Shown: piece after piece, positions 1-46,279 of the stretch
How positions within the stretch are numbered: the stretch's first letter is position 1
Layout: each line of letters starts with the position of its first letter
Assembly (NCBI GenBank): GCA_002633005.1
Contig: NMRA01000902.1
Location: forward strand, 40,592-104,591
Length of the DNA stretch: 64,000 nucleotides
Reading direction: 5' to 3'
Source of the DNA: Phoronis australis
Taxonomy: Eukaryota; Phoronida; Phoronidae
Notes under the pieces: generated by a model
Databases searched by the model: none
Seen by the model: the letters and a program-made list of their open reading frames with translations, nothing else
Told to the model about the DNA's origin: nothing
Translations under genes and position numbers: made by a program

Positions 1-2003
1 AACATACCGAATTATAAAGTTTTGTATCCAATTTATCGTTTTAAATTCAATCGTAAAATATATTCCAATACGCGCTGCCCGTATTGAAATTCCGATACAG
101 GAACGGCCCCTATCGGAATTTATATCTCGATTTGGGCCGGATTCCAATACGGGCTGGAACAAAACCACAAGCACTCTCATCAGATGGTCGCCTCTTTTAT
201 GTTTTTTATAGTTTCCAGGAAGCTCACATCGTAATGCACTTGCAATAGATACCGTTCGTTTCTAAAGGATCCGAGTCCAATGCCAGAATAATTATTTTCA
301 GGAAAATCGAGTGTTTAATCAATTTTCTGACGTATTCCATGAACTAAATACGGCATGTATCAGCACGTCACTCTTAGCAATTATTTATACTTATCACCGT
401 TATTTTTTTAGATTCCAGTGGTTATTCATGGTAAGCGCAAAGCACATTTCGTCAGCGTATTGAATGACGTTAAAGGCAGAAAATGTCAGTTGTTTTGGAT
501 CACAGGCACTCGAATTTCCCGATGACTCATAACCATACGTAGTGAGTGACGTCAGTCGTGATCGAGGAACAAATAAACTCAAGCGCCTGTGTTTTGGATG
601 ACGATCGAGATGTGTCAGACAATGCGTGCACGCGCCATTTCGCTGATATGGTTTTGATGTTCTTGTTGGTAACGGAAATAGAATTTTATCACGGTAAGAA
701 ATAAATATGGTGCAGATTTTATGAGAGTAAAAAGACTAATTCATTTTTAGCCAAGTAAACACGCCAAAGCGAAGCTTTAACTGAAATTTGATTTTTGTGT
801 ATCACCGATCACTACACACGTCATATTGAGTTATTGCATAGTCTAGTAGCTGCCTTGTTGCGTGACAATTTCAAAAGCAGAAACATAAAAAACACGGGCA
901 ACAATGATTCATTAAAAATTATTTATTACAGACTCTATCATGGTAACAAAACTATCGTAGGCACGACCAAATTGACCATTTTTAATGAGCTACTCAGTTA
1001 CACGATGACGACAACACTCTTTGGTTTTTTAGGGCTTACGCATTGATTACAAACTTAAAGTTGAGGCCTAAGTTTAAACTCCAATCGACATCCCTTGGCG
1101 GGAACGACTTTTGAGCAAGGTACACGTGTAATAGATATACAAGAGCAACAGTAGACATACACTAATTCTGCGAACAACAGATTGAGTAACAAGGCATTTA
1201 TGTTTTAGATCATATGTGTTTTATGTTTTGTCAATTGAAAGACAAGTAGTGTTGATTCATACATGTCCAAACAACTTGCTACGAGTAGACAAAAAAGTTG
1301 AGTTAAAACAACTAATATTACCATTATTTTGGGACATATGTTTCTATTGGAAACTAAAGGTGCTATAAACTTGTGCTCGCCAAAGAAAGTAATTTTAAAG
1401 TCAGAGAATATACCCCAGGCTGGTCTAAACTTGTTCCTTACTTAGATGAGAAGTGGTAGACTTGGAATAAACTCATGCAGTTCGTTATTTGTTGGTCGCC
1501 ACAGCATAAAACAACCTGAAATGTCAAACCAGCTTGCTGTGTTTAATCTCAACCACTAACGGAGCAAGGAAACGTTTTGACCTATTGCTTATTGGTAGTG
1601 GCGTAAATCGAAATGCATTTTTCGACGGAGAATGAATTTTAACTAGCTTAAATAAAATCTTCCGGGGAAGTAATTCAACAGTTCATGTCAATTCAAATTT
1701 CCAAGATTGCACTTCAGCCAGAATGAATCTCATAGCCTCCATTTTTTTCTTGCTGCGCCAACTCAAACGTTTTCTACTCAGTTTGAAAATTTAACAGCCC
1801 AAGGTGCTCTAACTGTTGCAGTAGTAACAATGAAAGCGGCTAATGGTGAACAAGCAATCTTTCAAACAAACCAGCTGTTGATTTAGTCCACTTAGTGTTC
1901 TGAGCTTTGTCTCAACTTGCTCCTTACTCAGCTGAGAAAAAATTGTGGTCCTGAAAATAAGTGACAGTTCATAGTTGTTCGAGACCACAAACGGCGGATA
2001 AAA

Positions 2004-2120
2004 TGACACGCCGTGACAAGTCAACTTGTAGAGTCAAGTCATGACACGCCGTGACAAGTCATTTTGTATAGCCAAGTCATGCCACACGCCGTGACAAGTC
2101 AACTCCTAGAGCCAAGTCTC
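2004..2120. repeat. ~39-bp tandem repeat, 3 copies
   Basis: The phrase acgccgtgacaagtc begins at 2008, 2046 and 2086, each followed by a variable stretch ending in caagtc. Confidence 0.85.
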
Positions 2121-2240
2121 AAGTAATAACGAAATGCCAGATCTTCCCAAGCCCAGAAATCGCACGCATTTTGATTATGAAAGGATTTGAGCCATGACGG
2201 TAAGTGGTCTAAAGAAAAATTTGTTTTTGTGACTGAAGGT

Positions 2241-2303
2241 GAATTTACAGTCCCTTTAATATGATACCGACAATTTACAGTCCCTTTAATATGATACCGA
2301 CAA
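2241..2303. repeat. 30-bp exact tandem duplication
   Basis: Two copies of a 30-bp unit containing tccctttaatatgataccga, starting at 2242 and 2272. Confidence 0.9.
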
Positions 2304-4196
2304 GTTCTGATAGCACGTCCATTCACACACATCTTTTGCTTTAAGCCGACATTGTATTTTCGCGGTTTGAATGGTAAACAATGCAAGATAAAGTGACTAC
2401 AGATTATAGAATTTCTAACGTACACAAAGTCATTTTCAATAAAAGTGCACCCGAATTCTTTAATGCCATCTCACCTTTTGAGTGAGCATAAACTTACGTC
2501 ATGGCATAATTTTCTATTTTGTTTAAACTCATATGTATTGTTGAGCCCTAGAAAAACATAAAAGGTACAACGCATATTGACTATTTGAACTCGGTTTCTT
2601 TTCAAAAACACTGGTTAGCTTGTTTTAGGTTTCTGTTAAAGGTATACTGAGCGTTGTTTAGGTAACATGACTACTACCTTGGTACATTCCATATCGCGCA
2701 ATGGTGAGTTGTGAACGTTTTAAGTCAATTTTGCGAGTCACAAACATCAAAAGTAACACGTGTTATATTCCATAGTTATACTATGGTCGGAATGGCATCA
2801 TTCTTCTTCCATCTTACTTTGACGTCAAGCATTTTTGACCCTCCAACAAATCGCTTAATACAATTTTTTAAAATTGCTTTCCTTAATTCAAGTTTTCACG
2901 GGTGAAAAGCTGTAGTAATTGTTGAAGATGAAATTCTTACAAAATGTCAGCTACCAATAGTTACACGTCTATTCAATGCCTTAACAGTTCGTAGCGACAA
3001 GCACGCGTGAATTAATTTGACAGGTATATAGCTACTAACCAAAGAGACTGAATAATCATTGGAAATCTAAGCTGATGAAACTTCGAAGAATGGTTCAGCT
3101 TTACGTGCTTGTACAATCTTCAACTCTCACCAAGTCAATTAGTGTCATTGCCTGAGTCTAAATGAACACAATGTCTGTTAGATAACGTCATCACAAAAAC
3201 ACATTGTCAATAACTTAATTTCCACATGGATGGACGGAATGTATGTTCGTATCGTATACAAAAACGATGTATCCAGTGATCGTTAAAGAAGTAAAAACAT
3301 TAAGGTGAATACATGGATATTTGGATCCATGTCATACGCTGGACAACAAAAATATAGAATGCTCCTAACACCACCAAGTGACGACTCGGTTTAACGAGTT
3401 TGTCGCCTAAGACTGTTCAGCTGAAGGAGTTGTGACACAGCAGGTGAGTTCAGACACGTGCATTCAGATCACGAGAGCCAGTCGAAGGATCCGTTTACAA
3501 CAAACGCTTGAAAAATCTGGAGTTCAGTCACAAGCGCTACTGCCACATTTCGGATAAATTGGTGTTCGTGTAAACTGGTGTTCTATTACTATACTTAGTA
3601 TAATATCATTGTCATGACTTGTGTTGGATGTCTATTCATTTCCCTTGGATGCCTTTTATAATGTGGACCACAACACATCATCTTAGTTGGATAAACATAA
3701 ACAAAGCGTGAACCTGACACTTACGGCACGAGCATTGCGAGTTCTTGTAGCAGTCAAAAGTGTTTCACAAACACGCCCAACTGAGTCGTCACAGGGCGAC
3801 GCGAATGGCGTTCCATACACTGATGATAAAGCTTAATACCAAAATTATGTCTCCGCTGTTATTATAAATGCGGTATAAGTCTAATAGTATCAAAATGGGC
3901 TACACTCTGGCAAGGCAAAATTCGTCAGTGTTGGAATGAAGTTATACAGATCCAAATATAGACGATGAACGTGATCATTTATGTAGGTGAAGCACCTTAA
4001 TACGCATTTATAAATCATGAAAGCTCACTAAAATATTTTCCCCACTTTGCAGAGCCACACGGCTCCTGCTACTGGGGAAGGCATATTACAGTGAGTTCAG
4101 GAATGTTTTGATTTATGTTTTGCCCATTAAATCCAACACATAGACAGCATTTACTTGTATAAAGAACAGAAAATCCAGGCAAAGAACTGCCACAGT

Positions 4197-36560
<32,364 letters not shown>

Positions 36561-36614
36561 GGTGGACGCGACTACGAAACAGTGTCACAGAATCTCTTGT
36601 GTCTCGCACATCGG

Positions 36615-36621
36615 TTATATA
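36615..36621 (-). promoter_or_regulatory. TATA-like box of RFX6
   Basis: TATATAA on the minus strand (context CGTATATAACCG), 55 bp before the RFX6 ATG. A start site about 30 bp downstream would leave a very short 5' UTR. Position and sequence fit a core promoter; an upstream non-coding exon cannot be excluded. Confidence 0.4.
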
Positions 36622-39600
36622 CGTTGCATGTACGGCACAAAAGTCACCTCTATTTGCGTCTGAATTTCGTTATAATGGCACTTGAATATGTCAAAAATGT
36701 ACTCTTCAACTCTTTTATCTATGAAGAGGGGCCAGAGTAATAATATTGTCTTTTCACGGGCCAATTATATCAACAATGATACGGTTATCGGTTTCCAAGG
36801 GTTCTTGACTCAGAAAGTCACCGAGATCAGCCTCTGTGGAAGTAGAGCTTCACCCGCCACTGACCAATATTACCACAATGTCCAGCAACATAAATAGTGT
36901 ACGGAGAAAACCTGTTCCGTTTGTCCTATGTAAAGATAACCAAGTAAACCAAACCTCAATGCTGTGAACTGCACCAATCTCGCAAGATCAAATAATTCTG
37001 CATAATTACGCCTCCTTATCACGAACTAAATTTCGGCATCCTTTACAATCGGTAACCGGCTACTGAATTTTCCGATTAGGTAAAAAGTTAGCGAAACGCC
37101 GCATAAAAGGAATCCGCTAACTAAAGACCCCGTCCTCATAGGTCGCATGTCTTGATAAATGTACGGCACTCGCCAAATATAAACACTGGTGGCGGGCGTG
37201 ACGTCATGGCGAAAAGTTAATAACAGCGATAAAATATGATAAGAATTAATCTTGGGCTACAGGAATTCATCCTTCATGTTATAAATTGGTCGGTTTCTGC
37301 TGCCTTTGATATTTGCCGTGTTGAAACACTTTCTGTTCAGACCGTGTTAAGGTTTTGGGAAGAAAAAATCCCAGACGTTTAGCTACAAAACTTAGGAATA
37401 ACACGGCAGATTTTTTGAAAAAGCGTCTACTGCGCGAAGGTGGCCCTTGGCACTATTTCCCATATTGTGCTAAGAAGCAATATGTAGGCTTGATCAATAG
37501 AACAACAACAAAAACAACAACAACAACAACAACAATAACAACAACAGCTACAACAACAACAACGAACTTTATTTGCAACAATAGACGCTAAATTACACAT
37601 CCACAACATGCGCTCAATGAGCTATCTCCTGGTATAGCTCATTGATGCGCTTAAGGAAATTAACCCGTATCTACCTTTGCATAAAAAAGAAATTGATGAA
37701 TATTTTATATTGAGAAAGTTTATTTATTTAAAAAATTGCGAACAAAATAAATCCTATGTCTCCTTTATTTTTTCTAAAAACAATTGATTGATCCCTGGTA
37801 TGAGTGCATATGTAGGTGTGCGTGTGAAGTCAACTTCATGACTTGTACATGTATTGTTATTCTTGTTCGGAGATACTACATGTATAAAAAGTATATAACA
37901 TGTGAAATTTACCAAATGCTTTCAAAAAAGTAAAATTTCTTTTCAAAGTTCAGGAAGTGTTCGAGTGTGAAAAAGATTTAAAACAATGCTTGAATCCTTT
38001 TTGTGTCATTGAAAAAGGTTACATTGAGAAACGTTATTTTCACGAACTTTAGAACATGGTCACCCCTAATACTGCTTGCCCATTTCTACCTCCTGCAAAT
38101 GTGTTCAAGATGCATCGCTTAACTCGTTAATGGAAAAATGAAAGTGTATAACTGGATACGAATTTTACTCCTATTATTTATCCCATACGCGTTGAATTAG
38201 TCGAGTGCAATACGACCATGTAATAATGTTTTCCGTATTCACCTCCCGCACTACTTCAACAGTGACCTCTGACATGGAAAGTTCAAAAGGTAGGTCAATG
38301 TCGACTCGACGTCGTTGGCCGGTTCGATCATCAATCTTTCCGAAAATAGTTTAAAGTAATACAACTGCAGCGGTGTAAATAACACTCAACATGCAATCAG
38401 GTCTCAATCGTAACATCTAGAACAGGACTGGTAATTGTATGACAGTTCTGTCTCAGTTTTCACTAAATGTCTAAAAATTATATCGTCTGCACCTCGGGCG
38501 CCGAGTCCTCGGTAACTATAATATCAAATATTGTTGTTACTTAACTATTTTTCAGGAGATGTCACAAGTTCAATGCACAGTTACCGTTGTTTTCATCTTT
38601 GTTATCTCTTTTCAAGTAATAAATCGTTACATTTAAAACTGTTTCTTTTACTAGAGAAAACTTTCAACCTAACGCGCAAGTACATACTTACAGGATGTGA
38701 TCCGCCTCGTGAACAGTCTGGGTGTAGAATTTAAAAAATCTGCCGTGAAAATGAAAGAAACTTAGGAATTCGAAGCGTATGTGATAAGTACAAAACGTAC
38801 CTCGATTGGCGTATCAACTGAGACCGAAGGTCGAGGTCGATACGCGGAATAATGTCTCGTGGGATGTTACTTCATCTACCCCACTCTCGGTAAGCTTTGT
38901 GTATGTATTACGACTGCTTTAAACCAGTTGTATTATGTGATTTCACTCAAAATGTCCGCCCCCAGCAGCCAATCATTCCTTCGTTCAGGATCGCGTTTGA
39001 ATCTTCGTGTTCCTCACATTGTTTTCCTTTTTAGACGGTGCAAATTACATGTTGCAATAGGACAAAACGATTTACAACATGACCATTTTGTACAGATCTA
39101 AACTTAAAAATACATCCGAAAACAGTAGACTATAATTTCTTTCTAATTAAAATGACTGGAACTGTACATTTTCCCATTGGTTCTGAACGTAACAACATAG
39201 ACAACAGCTCACATTTAAAAGCATGACTATTTTAAGCGTTTTGTCTGCTTTAAAGAAACAAATAACCCACACTGACTCGATATATATGTATCTTCGATTA
39301 AAACCAGTTGTTATGTTTATGTTTTCTACTTAAACATGTAGGTAGCGCTTCCATCTATACCAATTATGTTCAATGGCCAATCATCCTGCTTCATCTATTG
39401 CTGTTCCTCGCTATCACATGGCCGCTAGAGTTTACCACCTGAGTTCTTATTTCTCTAAACGCTCGGTTACCGCATGGTTACAGAGAGTAAAAATCCAAAT
39501 TAATACACATACCTGATACTACAATATCAATCTATGGGATGAGACCGTCTCTGTATTATTTTTACCCATAAGACTGTTCAGTTTCTAGGTCCTCGTGTAG

Positions 39601-39989
39601 CACTCTCATGCTTCTGTGACGTAATTATTGACCCAGAAGACTTACATAGACTTCGATCTCGACCGAAAGTGTTTACTAAGCACCGTTTGTGTCAGGCATG
39701 AAGCTCCCCCTTCCGATGTCCTCGCCATTGGCTTTGATTTCTATGACATATCGTGGCTGCTTAAGCAAAAGTAGAATATCTACGCAATAATGTCGAAGCT
39801 TGACCGGTAATACCCAGATTACCAACTGGCGCTCTTATTCCACACCTTAGGGCACGATGCCCTTCGCATTTACAATGGGTTTTGCTTGATCACACCTGAG
39901 CCAGTTCGCACCACAGCAGAATCATCAAGGCTTTCGAGTTTTGTAATGGGGAGATCAAAGAAACAGACAAACGTTTCATCTCCAGTAAA
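36622..39989. other. Upstream region of RFX6
   Basis: No convincing gene. It contains a retroposon 3' tail with an (AAC)n tract and hairpin at 37500-37650. RFX6 proximal regulatory sequence is expected at its left side. Confidence 0.6.
37500..37650 (-). mobile_element. Retroposon 3' end with hairpin and (GTT)n tail
   Basis: On the minus strand: a hairpin whose core arms caatgagctat/atagctcattg sit between GCGC ends, then AATAAAGTTCGTTG and a (GTT)n tail. The AATAAAGTT plus trinucleotide tail matches the 3' end at 23.5 kb, which suggests a shared retroposon class. Confidence 0.5.
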
Positions 39990-42220
39990 ATAGCTCAGTC
40001 TGAAGGGAAACTTTCGAAAGTTTTAAGTCGGTCATTTTGCAGCTGATACGTAACTGCACCTACTGCGAAAACTGCAGAGATTCCATTCTTCGCAACCGCA
40101 TTGTGATTGGTGTTAATGACAGCAAGACACATTTGCTAACAGGACACGACCTCAACCTACAGAGAGCCGTCGACATTTGCAAAGTCGCTAAAAAGACTCT
40201 GACACAGGAAATATTGTGCGCCCTGACGCTAATGTTTAGTAGGTGACTGTTTGTAAAACGAAAGCGTCATCTCGCATTGAAAAGGCACCGACAACCAATT
40301 CCAAACATTGCATGTTTTGCACCACACCGCACGCTCTCAAGAAAGAGTTCCGTCCTTCCCACGCTGTGCAATACTACAAATAACCACATTCGAAGTGTCG
40401 ACAAAGAGGATAATGACGAGCTGTTGATCAACGCTAGATGTGAAGTGCAAGATGATTGTAGGCAGTCTGCGACGAGAATTCAACTTTCAACTGAATACAC
40501 AAACTTCTGCCAATGGTATGCCTGAAGAGGTATCATCCTCCCAACTCCAACCTTGCGACGATAAACCATAGGTGGCGCAGCACTCAAAAATGGGGAGACT
40601 ATAGCCCCCCAGCCCCCTGTGGTACGCCACCCATGTAAATTCGAGGTGTGGAACCAGGCGTCTATGACCCCGCTGATTAAATGCTCTCTCATGGTGGAAA
40701 ACCCTCTCAATCACAAGAAGTATAGCCTAGAATTCCTCGTGGTTCCGACCTGAGATGACCCTTTGTTTGAACTGTCATTCGCCCATCTGATCACTCTTGG
40801 AAACGGGAACATTGAATGTGCTGCTAGTTACGTTTAATCTCACGACATCCTGGTCGAGTTCTACATTGTATTCGCTGGTAGTCTTGGTTCGCTCCAGGGT
40901 AACATTTCTCAAGCTTAGTGAAGACACTAGGCCCATAAAGATGCCTCACCGCAAAGTAACTATCTCCCTGCGGGCGAAACCGTAGGAGTTCTCAGACTGG
41001 AGTCTGACTCAACATCATGGCTGACTCAACTCGTGATTACCCGCAAAAGATCGGGCAACTCCGAGTGTGCATTGACCCCCACGGACTGAACAAAGCCTTG
41101 ATTAGAGAAAGGACCCTCATAGCAGCCATGGGTGATCAACTTGGGCGTATACCGATGGTTTTGCGTGCCCTTTGGCTTCAACGTGTCTGGTGCAATATTC
41201 CAGCGTAAGCTCATCGCAGCGCTACAATGTCTTAATGACGTCCTTTGCATTGTGGACTATGTAATGTCCCTGACGTGGAGACGCACAAGCGCAATGTTCA
41301 TGACTTCCTGACTAGATGGACGGAACAGGCGGCCTCTCTCAACAAATCTTATCATGGGTCAACTTGTTACCCAATCTACAGACACATGTGAATCATTCAA
41401 TGCCTAGGAGCTTAGTCGCTTCATTGGTTGTGAAAGTTCCTTTCCAACTTGTCAGAGACCATTTTCCTGCTCATCAGTCTCCTTAAGGTGGCGTTCTTTG
41501 ATCCTGGCCATCAGCACAGAAGCATGCGTTCCAACGAGTGAATGAAGTATTAATCACTTCTTGCCACGTGTTAGCCTCTTACGACCATGTAGAGGACCTC
41601 GTGCTAGAGAACGATGCCACGATGCCAGCGATTGTAGAATTGGATCTAGACTGATACAGGAAGGCAAGGTAGTTGGCAACGCAAATCGTACCTAACTTGG
41701 ATCAGAGTGTAGATGTGCCCCGATTTAGAAGCAAATGTTGGCCGGACACGACACCACCCCTTCAAGTTCGCCAGGGACGTAAGAGTGATTACAGAGCATA
41801 AACTGGTCGTCTCAATTTTGCAGAAGCCTCTTCCAAAGACTAATAAGATTCTGAAAAATCTTCTGTCCAAATCCAAGCCTACAATTACTCTCTTGAGAAC
41901 CGCAGTGGGAAAATAATCCATCACTTTCACTACAGAGAGCTAACCATACTCCATGGAGAATGCCTCATCATTTCTAAGTCTATAGGGAAAAAACATGAAG
42001 CAGTGTATTAACTCGCGTGTCTGCAAAGCAAGAGGGTTGGTCTTCTCACCAGGAATGTCATCGGAAGTTCGCCAGTTCATCGTGTGCAGCCTACAGCGAC
42101 AGGAAAAGCACGCAACCTCCAATTCTGAGAGACCTGTCCGACCGCCATTCTCCTGCCGTTGCTAGAGACCTGTCCTCAGTTTGTAATCGAAACTACATGA
42201 TTCTTATTGAAATCAAATAG
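39990..42220 (+). pseudogene. Decayed Ty3/gypsy-like gag-pol
   Basis: Fragments follow gag-pol order in shifting frames. Gag C-terminal segment (RDSILRNRIVIGVND, LNLQRAVDICK) lies at 40037-40200. A degenerate Cys/His motif with HALKKE lies near 40310. A protease-like stretch (YSLEFLVV) lies near 40720. Reverse transcriptase start (QLRVCIDPHGLNKAL) is at 41050-41105, a fingers/palm remnant (CIVDYVM) near 41250, and an RNase H-like stretch (ITEHKLVVSILQKPL) near 41790-41840. Frameshifts and stops disable it. I did not identify long terminal repeats or an integrase. It sits between the RFX6 promoter and the SLC1-like gene. Confidence 0.75.
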
Positions 42221-44320
42221 ATGTTGCAATGCCGTGCAGTTACCGACGAATGAAATATAAAGTAGTAAAACTAAAATGACGAGCGTCGGTACTAAAATAT
42301 ATTAAAATATCCCCACGTATCGAGCGGTGCGCTCTTTCTCAAGGGTGTGCTTGATATCAATATAATCGTATATGCGTCAGGTTGGAATTCAAAGTTTAGA
42401 AGTGAACAAAAGATTTGCTTTCAAACGCAGCAAAGTCAGGTAGAATTGTTTTTTCATACATTAGAAATACTATAATCAACCAATACACGACAGCCGGATA
42501 AATATTGAAACTAATTGAACTAGGAATTCCAATCATGTTTATAATTGTGTAATTCCAAATTCACGGACGATATTTCAACCGACGAAAATAAGACGATCTC
42601 ATAAAATGTGTCAGTCTGGCGAAACGTGGCTTACTTGATTTACTTGTAAAGCCAATACAGACCATAACAATTTTTATAAAAACGCATACGTTTAGCATTA
42701 ACATGTTGTCTCTAAATTGACTGACAAGACAAATTACAGTCAGTGCCACTGCTGTAACAACATAACTCCGAGAAAATGTTTTATCACTCATCTCGAATTC
42801 AAGGTGAAATAATACAACTAGCCGAAAAGTTCCCCCCGAAACGAACAATGCTCCAAGTATAAGCCCAATAAAAACGGCCAAGAGGATTATCAATTATTGA
42901 AAATAAGAAAATCATCATTGTGTCGTTCAAGTACGCCGTACAGGCAAGAGCTGCTTCTGTAGAGGCTAGAAATTCAATCTTTGTAAGGAATGCGTCTGCA
43001 AGGTTTTAATCTCGAAAAAAAAACATTTCTATTGAAAAAGAGGAAGATCGGATTTGGTCACTCTTCGTTAAACAAACTAGTTCTATAATATTATATACGG
43101 AACACCTCGGTTATTTTCGTAGCCTCAAATTTACCCTCGAAAGTGAACGTTATCCGCGCATGCACACAGCAGCTTTCAAACTAGAGAATGACTTGCCGTG
43201 ACTGAAGTTGGCACAATCACAGGTAATGGCCACTTCCGAAAGGAAATTTGACGCTACGGAAATATACGAGTTGTGCCGGGTGATTATATTTAGTTCGTAC
43301 ACAAAAACACAATACGGAAATTGTATCACATAAACTTTTTGTGAAAGGCAAGATTATGCGTTTGAAGCTTAGTGAATTCACATGTTTCACTTGAGAAGCA
43401 TGGCGAAATCTCGCAAAAACTCACGTGTTCTCCTTAAATTAGCAAGAATATAGCCTAATGGAACGCAGTCCAGGTGGCAAACTGACTTGAGCGGAATTCT
43501 AATTTCGCTCGTGATCGCAACGCGAACTACTAATGTCGAAGAAAATGCAATTTTTCTTTCCATTGCACAAGACACGCAAACGAGAGCCAAGCTAGAGACC
43601 TTTCTTGCGTAAATCAGCAAAATGTCCACTTATTAAGTTATAAGTTGGCGTGGCTGGAATGTTGAAATATTCATTGACATAATCAAATGTAGCCAACTGG
43701 AATGAGAAAACTAAGCAAAGAAGCGTAGCGACTGAACGTAGAATTTTTAAATCGAATACGAGGCTCCCTTGTTCTCGTTGTATGCATCACCTTTTTAATT
43801 GTGCTACTTCGTGAGCTATGTCCGAAAGGTATAAACTGATGGGATAAATGTAGGATATACCTACCAAAAATTTTCGCACACCCCCCAAAAAAAATTTGGG
43901 AATTCGGACCTATATTCGAAAAAAATCACGAGAATTTGCACATGGACCTTTTCGGAGTCACACGTAGTTATAGGGCTTCTACATGCACGAAACAAACGAC
44001 ACCGTTATTACCAGAGGCTCATTTCGTGATGTGATATCGGTAGCACATTATCGCGTTGATGGTCCCCAGTTTTCGGAGCCACACGTATTTATATTTGGGT
44101 TTACAAAAGTAAATAGCACACCATTTTCCGAATATATGCCCCGTGGTTTACTATGATAAATTTCCAGTAACATAGTGACTCAACGACTCAAACGACAGAT
44201 ACAAAACGAACTAGTTACCTATAGTTTAGATTGTCATACAGCATACACAGGACATCCTCAGTGATCGAATAGATGTTTACATGATACAATCATTCACTAG
44301 TGTTCCCACACACAACGTGT

Positions 44321-44385
<65 letters not shown>

Positions 44386-45210
44386 CGTGTGTGGGTGCGT
44401 GTGTGTGAACGTTCTGAATTAGCTGTTGTTATGATATTTCCTGGTCTATCAAACAATCACCCTCTGTTATATTCAAGAAACGTTCACAAATGCTCTTAGT
44501 CCCAAATTATAGAAATCTGCTGTTACCCTTAAAAATTCCTAACAGGCGAACTTCCTTTAGCAAATGTCACTTATGGATGCGGTTGACTTCATGTCGCATG
44601 CAAATAAGTTCGATTCAAGTGAGCCAGACATCGAGACCCTTAAAGATTAAAACTTATTACCGCAGCCAAATGTCGTGTCTGTGTGTTGACGTAACTTGCA
44701 GTGGGATGATAAATTCAAAATGGCAACATTTTACTTCTAATATAGCTGAAAACGACCGCTAAATTATACTATTCCAGTTGAAAATGAAATTTTAGCCTTA
44801 GAATGGGTTTCACTGATACAGTGGAAAATTGTTTGTAAGCATTACGACCGCAAATATTTAGATCTTGGCTAGAGTTATGCAGAACATTTTTAAAGATTAA
44901 AATCTTCTGAGTGACACAACAGGACGGAGAATTGTCTTCACATTTCTCATGTTGTCCGGAACAATTCTGATCATTTTAGGACATAAATTTGTGATTTATA
45001 TCACCGTGTGCACAGCGTTATAAGTGTTGAACGTTTGATATGACTACGACAGAGGGCGTGATAGGTATTACCAAGGATACGATGTTACCAAGCTTTAAGG
45101 CTGTGTAGGACCTTATCAACATGTCGGTGTATTTAATCAAAACTGTAGGTTTCACCTTAGTAAATGTATATATTTTCCGAAAGTAAACAAGAGCAACGCG
45201 GAGCGTTGAA
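42221..45210. other. Intergenic, no gene called
   Basis: AT-rich. A 110-codon minus-strand ORF (42561-42893) has hydrophobic stretches but no recognised family and no splice support. A (GT)n microsatellite lies at 44315-44405. A short phrase, ttttcggagYcacacgta, recurs near 43950 and 44074. Confidence 0.55.
44315..44405. repeat. (GT)n microsatellite
   Basis: Long gtgt run with a few interruptions. It explains the Cys/Val-rich ORF read through it. Confidence 0.95.
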
Positions 45211-46279
45211 ATGCGCCCACAATTGCACCACATACGGTATCCTTCTAGGGTTGTTTATTGGTACCATAAAGTGGCCAGTAGAGGGCATACTTTGCAAAAT
45301 GGAAAGGCATGGTCATTGTCTCCTCAATAGGCTAGGGGCAAAATGTGAGTAATCTTCATAATACAAGCACATCCTATACACCAGTTGCTTAAAGCACCAC
45401 AGAAACATAGAATTAAAAACAAATTTACCAACATACGAGATTAGCACAGCATTAGAATGCCAGAAACAAATTTCTACTTGGAACTTTTCCTTCACAGTCA
45501 CGAAGTAACACAAAGTATACACCTGAAGACCTATGAAAATACAGAGGTCAATGTAAAATACTAAAATTGCCACTAGAGGCAAATACTAAAATTGCCACTA
45601 GAGGCATACCGGTAGTCAGAATCATCCTAAAGTCGTCATCGTCCGTTGTCAACATCACATAAATACACTTGCTAAATTTAGTAAAGATCCTGCAAACGGT
45701 TTGGGAGATACAGCCATGGGCGCAAAAAAACAAAACTGCCACTAGGAGGCGCCACAGTAGTCCAAATCGTCTGAAAATCATTGTCAGCTGTCTTCCTTAT
45801 AGTAAGCACATACACGCCAATTTTCACAATCATCCTTTGAGCGGTTTGGTTGATAGAGGGGTGGACGCAAAAATACAGACTCGAAAACAGTAAAAATGGC
45901 CACTAGGTGGCGCAAACTACGTCGAATCCATCTGAAAACAGTAGGATAGCGTCATCTCACTAATAGGTGCCTACATACCAAATTTCATGAAAATCCGTTC
46001 AGGACTTTTGAAGATACAAAGGTAAGCGTAAAAAACTAAAATTGCCACTAGGGGGCACACCGGTAGTCGGATCCGTCAGAAAGTTCGCACATGCCGTCCC
46101 ATTCATGAATGGAACATATGTGCCAAGTTTCATGAACGTATGTCAAAGGGTTTTGGAGATAGAGCAGCGGACGCCGGACGCCGGACGCCAGACGCCGGAC
46201 GCCGGACGGACGCCGCCCGGACGGACGGACGGACAGAGATGACGGCATAATGCGTCCACATATAAATATGTGGGCGCAT
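45211..46279. mobile_element. 1.07-kb repeat element with CTCF-motif-like ladder
   Basis: Bounded by an exact 11-bp inverted repeat: atgcgcccaca at 45211-45221 and tgtgggcgcat at 46269-46279. Inside are degenerate tandem units of about 145-160 bp, each ending in tgccactagNgGc-type phrases. Best copies are at 45275 (ccagtagagggca), 45739 (ccactaggaggcgc), 45900 (ccactaggtggcgca) and 46045 (ccactagggggcac); shorter ones are at 45570 and 45595. The right part is a gacgccg/gacg minisatellite (46165-46235) and a hairpin (46250-46279). No protein is encoded and no target-site duplication was seen. Confidence 0.6.
46165..46235. repeat. GACGCCG / GGAC GC-rich minisatellite
   Basis: Tandem gacgccg units followed by (ggac)n, sharply GC-rich in an AT-rich region. 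Confidence 0.9.

Larger units (their letters stand above)
1..4196. other. 3' flank of RFX6, no gene seen
   Basis: AT-rich sequence with only short ORFs and no recognisable protein. It holds small tandem repeats near 2.0 and 2.24 kb. The RFX6 3' UTR must begin at 4196, but I saw no clear polyadenylation hexamer close by. Confidence 0.6.

Noticed and set aside
42561-42893. 110-codon minus-strand ORF with hydrophobic stretches
   Set aside because: It could be read as a membrane protein, but it has no recognised family, no splice context and lies in AT-rich intergenic DNA where hydrophobic ORFs arise by chance.
45050-45095. X-box-like sequence (GTATCCTTGGTAAT)
   Set aside because: It departs from the RFX site consensus at key positions, and one imperfect match in 64 kb is expected by chance.
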